Origin: Sphingobacteriales bacterium
GTDB taxonomy: Bacteria > Bacteroidota > Bacteroidia > Chitinophagales > CAIOSU01
Assembly (NCBI GenBank): GCA_027483645.1
Contig: JAIXUD010000022.1
Location: 310,001-374,000, forward strand
Direction of reading: 5' to 3'
DNA length: 64,000 bases
In this document: piece after piece, positions 60,880 to 64,000 of the stretch
Layout: each line of letters opens with the position of its first letter
Numbering within the stretch: the stretch's first letter is position 1
Position numbers and translations under genes: made by a program
Notes under the pieces: model-generated
Seen by the model: only the letters and a program-made list of their open reading frames with translations
Databases searched by the model: none
Told to the model about the DNA's origin: nothing

Positions 60880-61050
60880 TGGAAGCGTTTACTAATTAAT
60901 CAGTATCCGCCAACGCATTTTAAATGTTTTTGTTACCCTATTTGGAATACGATAATTTAATACTAGTTTTACATTTCGTACCAAAAGCGATTTTGGCTTT
61001 CTTTTTTTTAGTTGTTGAATCTCAAAAACCTTTAACCTAATTCATCGCCC

Positions 61051-63018
61051 ATGAAAAGTTTAATTTTTACTCTTTGCTTTGCTATGGTTGTTACCGTTTC
61101 TTTCGGTCAATTGCCTGCTAGTTACTTAAACAAGAGGCCCATTCCATTTGTAGATGTTCCCTCTAAGCCGGCTGTGCAAGGTGCGCAACGTGGTATTTCT
61201 ACTTTTGAAGTGAGCTACCATGACATGGAAAGCAACTATTCAGATCTAAACGGTTTTGACTTTGGTTACTTCGGTTGGGATTTGAATAAAAACTTTGATG
61301 TGTCTTGTACCCCACTGGATACCTTGGATGACAACACCGTATCTTGGGCTGCCGTTGTGTTTGATAGCATTTACGACTATACAAACGAAATCGCTTACCA
61401 AAAAGCTACTTTCAATAGCATGACTGTTGATACTATTTTTTGGTTGTACAGCCATGAAAATCTTTCAAACTTGAATGATACTTTGATAGTATCAATATAT
61501 GCAGTAGCACCAAGTGCTTCAGGTCTTTCATTTACCAACGCTACCCAGAAAGTATTCTCTAATACGCTTTTGTGGTCTGATACTACTATCACCGATTCTT
61601 CACTTACCCCTACCGCCGGAACTGACCTTTATTTTGGCTTTGTTCCCACTGGTGGTGTTACCATTCCAGCAGGTCAAGGCTTTGTAGTTCGTTTGGATTA
61701 TGCCGGCCCTAAGCAAGATAAGTTTAGCCTTGCTGACGGTAACAGGTTAGAGTGCGGTAGCGCAGGCGCTGCTTCTGTATCTACCGTTCCAGGAAACACT
61801 TTCCGTTACTACAACGGCGGAATCTATACCCCAACATGTACTGATTTGAGCGGTGTTGGTGATTTGGTGTTCCCATCATTGCCTGCCAATTGCAACCAAT
61901 TTTATTTCCAAAACTGGGCCATATCTGCCGTAGTTACTGTTGATGCGCCACTTGCAGTAGCTGCCACTGCTGATACAACTGTTGGCTGCCCAGGTCAATC
62001 TGTAAATCTTGCTGCCAACGCTAGCGGTGGTTCAGGTACTCCAAGTAACTATTCTTATTCTTGGACTGGTCCTGGTGCTATCACCAGTCCGTTCTCAGCT
62101 AATACTGATGTAACATTGGCTCCCGGCAACGGCATCCAGACTTATACCGTTACTGTAATTGATGGAACTGATACTCTTACGAGCTCAGTAACCGTTAACG
62201 TACGTGGTATTACCGTGAATTTAGGCAACGATACTACTATCGCTTGTGGTGATAGCATTTTAGGCAGCGCCATAGTTGGTGGTTTCCCGAATGGCGCTAC
62301 TTTTAATTGGAGCACCGGTGCAGTTACTTCTACCGATTCTTTGGCCAATGGTACCTTCAGTGTTACTGTTACCAACAATGCTGGTTGCAGTGCAACTGAT
62401 AGCAAAGTGGTAAGCTTGAATGTAAGCCAAACGGTTTCATTCACCTCTTCTACCTTCTACAACGGAAACGAAGAAGATACTTTGCCACTTTCTCAAAACC
62501 GTGCTTGCTTAGGCGAGACCGTATTGTTTACCAATACCTCATCAGATCTTTCAAATGCATGGGCTTTTGAATGGAGCTATGGCGACGGCAACGGTAGCAT
62601 CAACACCAATGGTGTAAGGGCTTACACTGCTGAAGGTGCTTACACTGTGAGCTTAACTGCTAGCAACAGCGCAGGTTGTGTTATCACTTCTGCGCCAGTT
62701 ACCGTGAATATTTTGGCAGCCAACCACCCACTTTGTATTGTAGGTATCGCTGAAATTGAGTTGTTGTCTAACATCAGCTTGTTCCCTAACCCTAACACTG
62801 GTACCTTCACTGTTGACCTATCTAAGGTTAATGCTGATGACGCTACTGTAATGGTAGTTAACATGTTGGGCCAAGTAGTATACAACAGCAACACCTTCTC
62901 AACTGCTGTAGCCCCAGTACAAACTATCGCTATGGAAAATGCCTCTAACGGTATCTACTTCGTTCGCATCACTGCCAACGGTGTAACCGCTACTAGCAAA
63001 ATCAGCGTAGCTAAGTAA
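61051..63018 (+). CDS. Secreted protein with Ig/PKD-like domains and T9SS type A sorting domain
   Basis: 655 residues. Signal peptide; an N-terminal region of about 280 residues with beta character and four cysteines. Ig/SprB-like repeats follow (about 305-480), one reading VNLGNDTTIACGD and FNWSTGAVTSTDS, similar to the adhesin at the start of the window. A PKD-like domain (about 490-565; WAFEWSYGDGNG) precedes the type A sorting domain (about 570-655; LFPNPNTGTFTVDLS, VNMLGQVVY, NGIYFVRITANG, KISVAK). Exported by T9SS, probably surface bound. Confidence 0.9.
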   Translation: MKSLIFTLCFAMVVTVSFGQLPASYLNKRPIPFVDVPSKPAVQGAQRGISTFEVSYHDMESNYSDLNGFDFGYFGWDLNKNFDVSCTPLDTLDDNTVSWAAVVFDSIYDYTNEIAYQKATFNSMTVDTIFWLYSHENLSNLNDTLIVSIYAVAPSASGLSFTNATQKVFSNTLLWSDTTITDSSLTPTAGTDLYFGFVPTGGVTIPAGQGFVVRLDYAGPKQDKFSLADGNRLECGSAGAASVSTVPGNTFRYYNGGIYTPTCTDLSGVGDLVFPSLPANCNQFYFQNWAISAVVTVDAPLAVAATADTTVGCPGQSVNLAANASGGSGTPSNYSYSWTGPGAITSPFSANTDVTLAPGNGIQTYTVTVIDGTDTLTSSVTVNVRGITVNLGNDTTIACGDSILGSAIVGGFPNGATFNWSTGAVTSTDSLANGTFSVTVTNNAGCSATDSKVVSLNVSQTVSFTSSTFYNGNEEDTLPLSQNRACLGETVLFTNTSSDLSNAWAFEWSYGDGNGSINTNGVRAYTAEGAYTVSLTASNSAGCVITSAPVTVNILAANHPLCIVGIAEIELLSNISLFPNPNTGTFTVDLSKVNADDATVMVVNMLGQVVYNSNTFSTAVAPVQTIAMENASNGIYFVRITANGVTATSKISVAK

Positions 63019-63039
63019 TAAGAGCTTACAACACTTATA

Positions 63040-63082
63040 TAAGCGCCCTCCCCAGACAATGGGGAGGGCGCTTTGTTTTTGG
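63040..63082 (+). terminator. Rho-independent terminator after the PKD/T9SS gene
   Basis: AGCGCCCTCCCCA / TGGGGAGGGCGCT stem with a GACAA loop, then TTGTTTTTGG. Confidence 0.9.
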
Positions 63083-63189
63083 TATGACGCCAAGGCAATG
63101 CATATCCATTGAAATGGCAGGAAGGTTTAGGTGTTTGCCCCCCATCAGCTAACAAGGCCTCCTATGGACGCTATATGCGCTACCCATAG

Positions 63190-63315
63190 GCTAGACCAGG
63201 CAAGCTCCGAGCCATCCATTGCTACCAGAAAAAGCGCTTAGTGGCTTCCCGCAAACACGTCTTCAAACTCGACCACGACGAGCAAAGGGATGAGATGATG
63301 CGGAGGGAGGTTTAG
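63190..63315 (+). pseudogene. Possible gene remnant (short coding-like tail)
   Basis: A short open stretch between two in-frame TAGs. Its last 35 codons read like coding sequence rich in Lys, Arg, Asp and Glu (AIHCYQKKRLVASRKHVF, then KLDHDEQRDEMMRREV). There is no start codon in a suitable place. It could be a fragment left by a transposed or degraded gene. The rest of the gap (63083-63670) holds repeats only. Confidence 0.25.
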
Positions 63316-63340
63316 TTACGGGGTGCGAGTTACGAGTTGG
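63314..63340. repeat. Intergenic degenerate repeats, AACTCG family
   Basis: AGTTACGGGGTGCGAGTTACG with AGTTGG, complementary in sense to the tract at 32041. Confidence 0.5.
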
Positions 63341-63450
63341 ATATAAAAGCCCAGCATATCACATTGAGCCGAGTAATGTACAAGTGAAAAACAATTTTAG
63401 GGAAAAATCCTAAAACTGAAAGAGAGCATGACATTGATGTTGTAACCCGC

Positions 63451-63650
63451 GTGTCACATTGAGCGTAGTCGAAATGCGCGAGCGATTGCTTAGCGAGCCG
63501 AAGTTTTTCACGAAGGCGAGCCCCATACGGGCATTGCCTTTGCGATAAGTCCACTCATGCCCCGAGGTGGAAACCTTTGCTGCGAATCATTTACAATATT
63601 CTGTCATAGTGAGCAGAGCCAACTACAACATGCGCGAGCGATTGCTATGC
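63451..63650. repeat. Intergenic element with a 17-bp direct repeat
   Basis: ATGCGCGAGCGATTGCT occurs at 63474-63490 and again at 63630-63646. Each is preceded by a TCACATTGAGCG / TCATAGTGAGCA segment (63454 and 63604). TCACATTGAGC also occurs at 63359. The unit TCACATTGAGCGTAGTCGAAATG is a typical dispersed intergenic sequence. Confidence 0.6.
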
Positions 63651-63671
63651 ATAATTACCCTAAATAGAGCA

Positions 63672-64000
63672 TTACCGTTTCAGTAGTGTTCTTACCAACT
63701 GATGGGTACCGCCTTCCAGCCTTAAATAGTAGGTGCCCGCTGGCCAAGCACTGGCATCAATGGTGAGCATATAGTTGCCAGCTGGCTGCATACCTTGGTA
63801 TATTTTATCCATCCGTTTGCCTTCGGAGTTGTATATGCCAACAGTCACTTTTTGGGTAGCCGGCAGCACATAGTTTAGGTAACTGAAGTTTTCCACCGGG
63901 TTGGGGTACAGGCTCATCAGCACCGGTTGGGTGCTGGTAACCACTGGCCGAATGTAGGAGATCACCGATGTATCAACAATGCCAACGCTATCGCCGGGGC
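63672..64000 (-). CDS. T9SS type A sorting-domain protein, 3' end only
   Basis: Minus-strand reading frame open to the right window edge; the N-terminal part lies outside. The visible C-terminus is a type A sorting domain (SLYPNPVENFSYLNYVLP, VGIYNSEGKRM, AGTYYLRLEGG, LVRTLLKR). The cargo's function cannot be told. Confidence 0.85.
   Translation of the reverse strand, partial: PGDSVGIVDTSVISYIRPVVTSTQPVLMSLYPNPVENFSYLNYVLPATQKVTVGIYNSEGKRMDKIYQGMQPAGNYMLTIDASAWPAGTYYLRLEGGTHQLVRTLLKR

Noticed and set aside
63190-63315. Functional small gene
   Set aside because: No credible start codon; kept only as a possible remnant at low confidence.

Overview
This is a 64 kb stretch of a Bacteroidota chromosome. 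The evidence is consistent: secreted proteins with type IX secretion system (T9SS) sorting domains of type A and type B, a PorP/SprF-PorE pair, DUF3276 (PUR family) and DUF1573 proteins, a tmRNA tag ending in YAMAA, almost no Shine-Dalgarno sequences, and TAnnTTTG-type -7 boxes ahead of many genes. The order or family cannot be fixed from the window. Most of it is ordinary chromosomal gene content. I see no prophage, IS transposase, CRISPR array, rRNA or canonical tRNA.

Layout. 1-6.5 kb: a T9SS surface cluster with the 3' part of a repeat adhesin carrying a type B sorting domain, PorP/SprF, a PorE-like OmpA protein and a secreted protein built from nine 35-residue repeats. 6.7-9.2 kb: iron-sulfur carrier genes (Mrp, NifU), then ruvX-def on the minus strand. 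9.3-20.3 kb: a small membrane protein, penicillin-acylase-like hydrolase, SGNH hydrolase, metallo-beta-lactamase-fold hydrolase with a TIGR03643-type protein, a TPR protein, topoisomerase IV subunit B (parE), a large secreted protein and a stand-alone LuxR-type HTH protein. 20.5-31.4 kb: MscS channel, two tandem paralogous FG-GAP secreted proteins, a CarboxypepD_reg protein, a patatin-like protein and another T9SS cargo. 31.4-40.9 kb: DUF2314 lipoprotein, M20 dipeptidase, HD-domain protein, NarL-type response regulator, a DUF1573/VWA protein, an archaemetzincin lipoprotein, a GreA-like protein, an SDR, TerC and DUF3276. 41-52.7 kb: ABC exporter, leucine dehydrogenase, a secreted esterase, a histidine kinase, Dps with a lysine-rich tail, YceI, DUF1573, an aminotransferase and an alanine/saccharopine dehydrogenase-like enzyme. 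52.8-53.5 kb: the tmRNA gene followed by a degenerate tandem copy of its own 3' end and terminator. 53.6-64 kb: SRPBCC/GyrI-like protein, a long acyl-CoA dehydrogenase, a palindromic REP/BIME-like element, tyrS, a Glu-rich protein, thymidine kinase, a PKD/T9SS cargo and the 3' end of one more cargo.

How it works together. At least six genes encode T9SS cargo (two of them partial at the window edges), and two encode parts of the secretion or anchoring machinery. The remaining genes are housekeeping: translation rescue and termination (tmRNA, def, tyrS), DNA topology and repair (parE, ruvX, Dps, tdk), Fe-S delivery (mrp, nifU), and amino-acid and acyl-CoA metabolism.

The least explained material is intergenic. 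Five families of short degenerate tandem repeats (periods of about 7-9 bases) recur across the window, usually abutting stop codons. There is also a four-hairpin palindromic element at 57.1 kb and the duplicated, hairpin-interrupted tmRNA tail at 53.3 kb.
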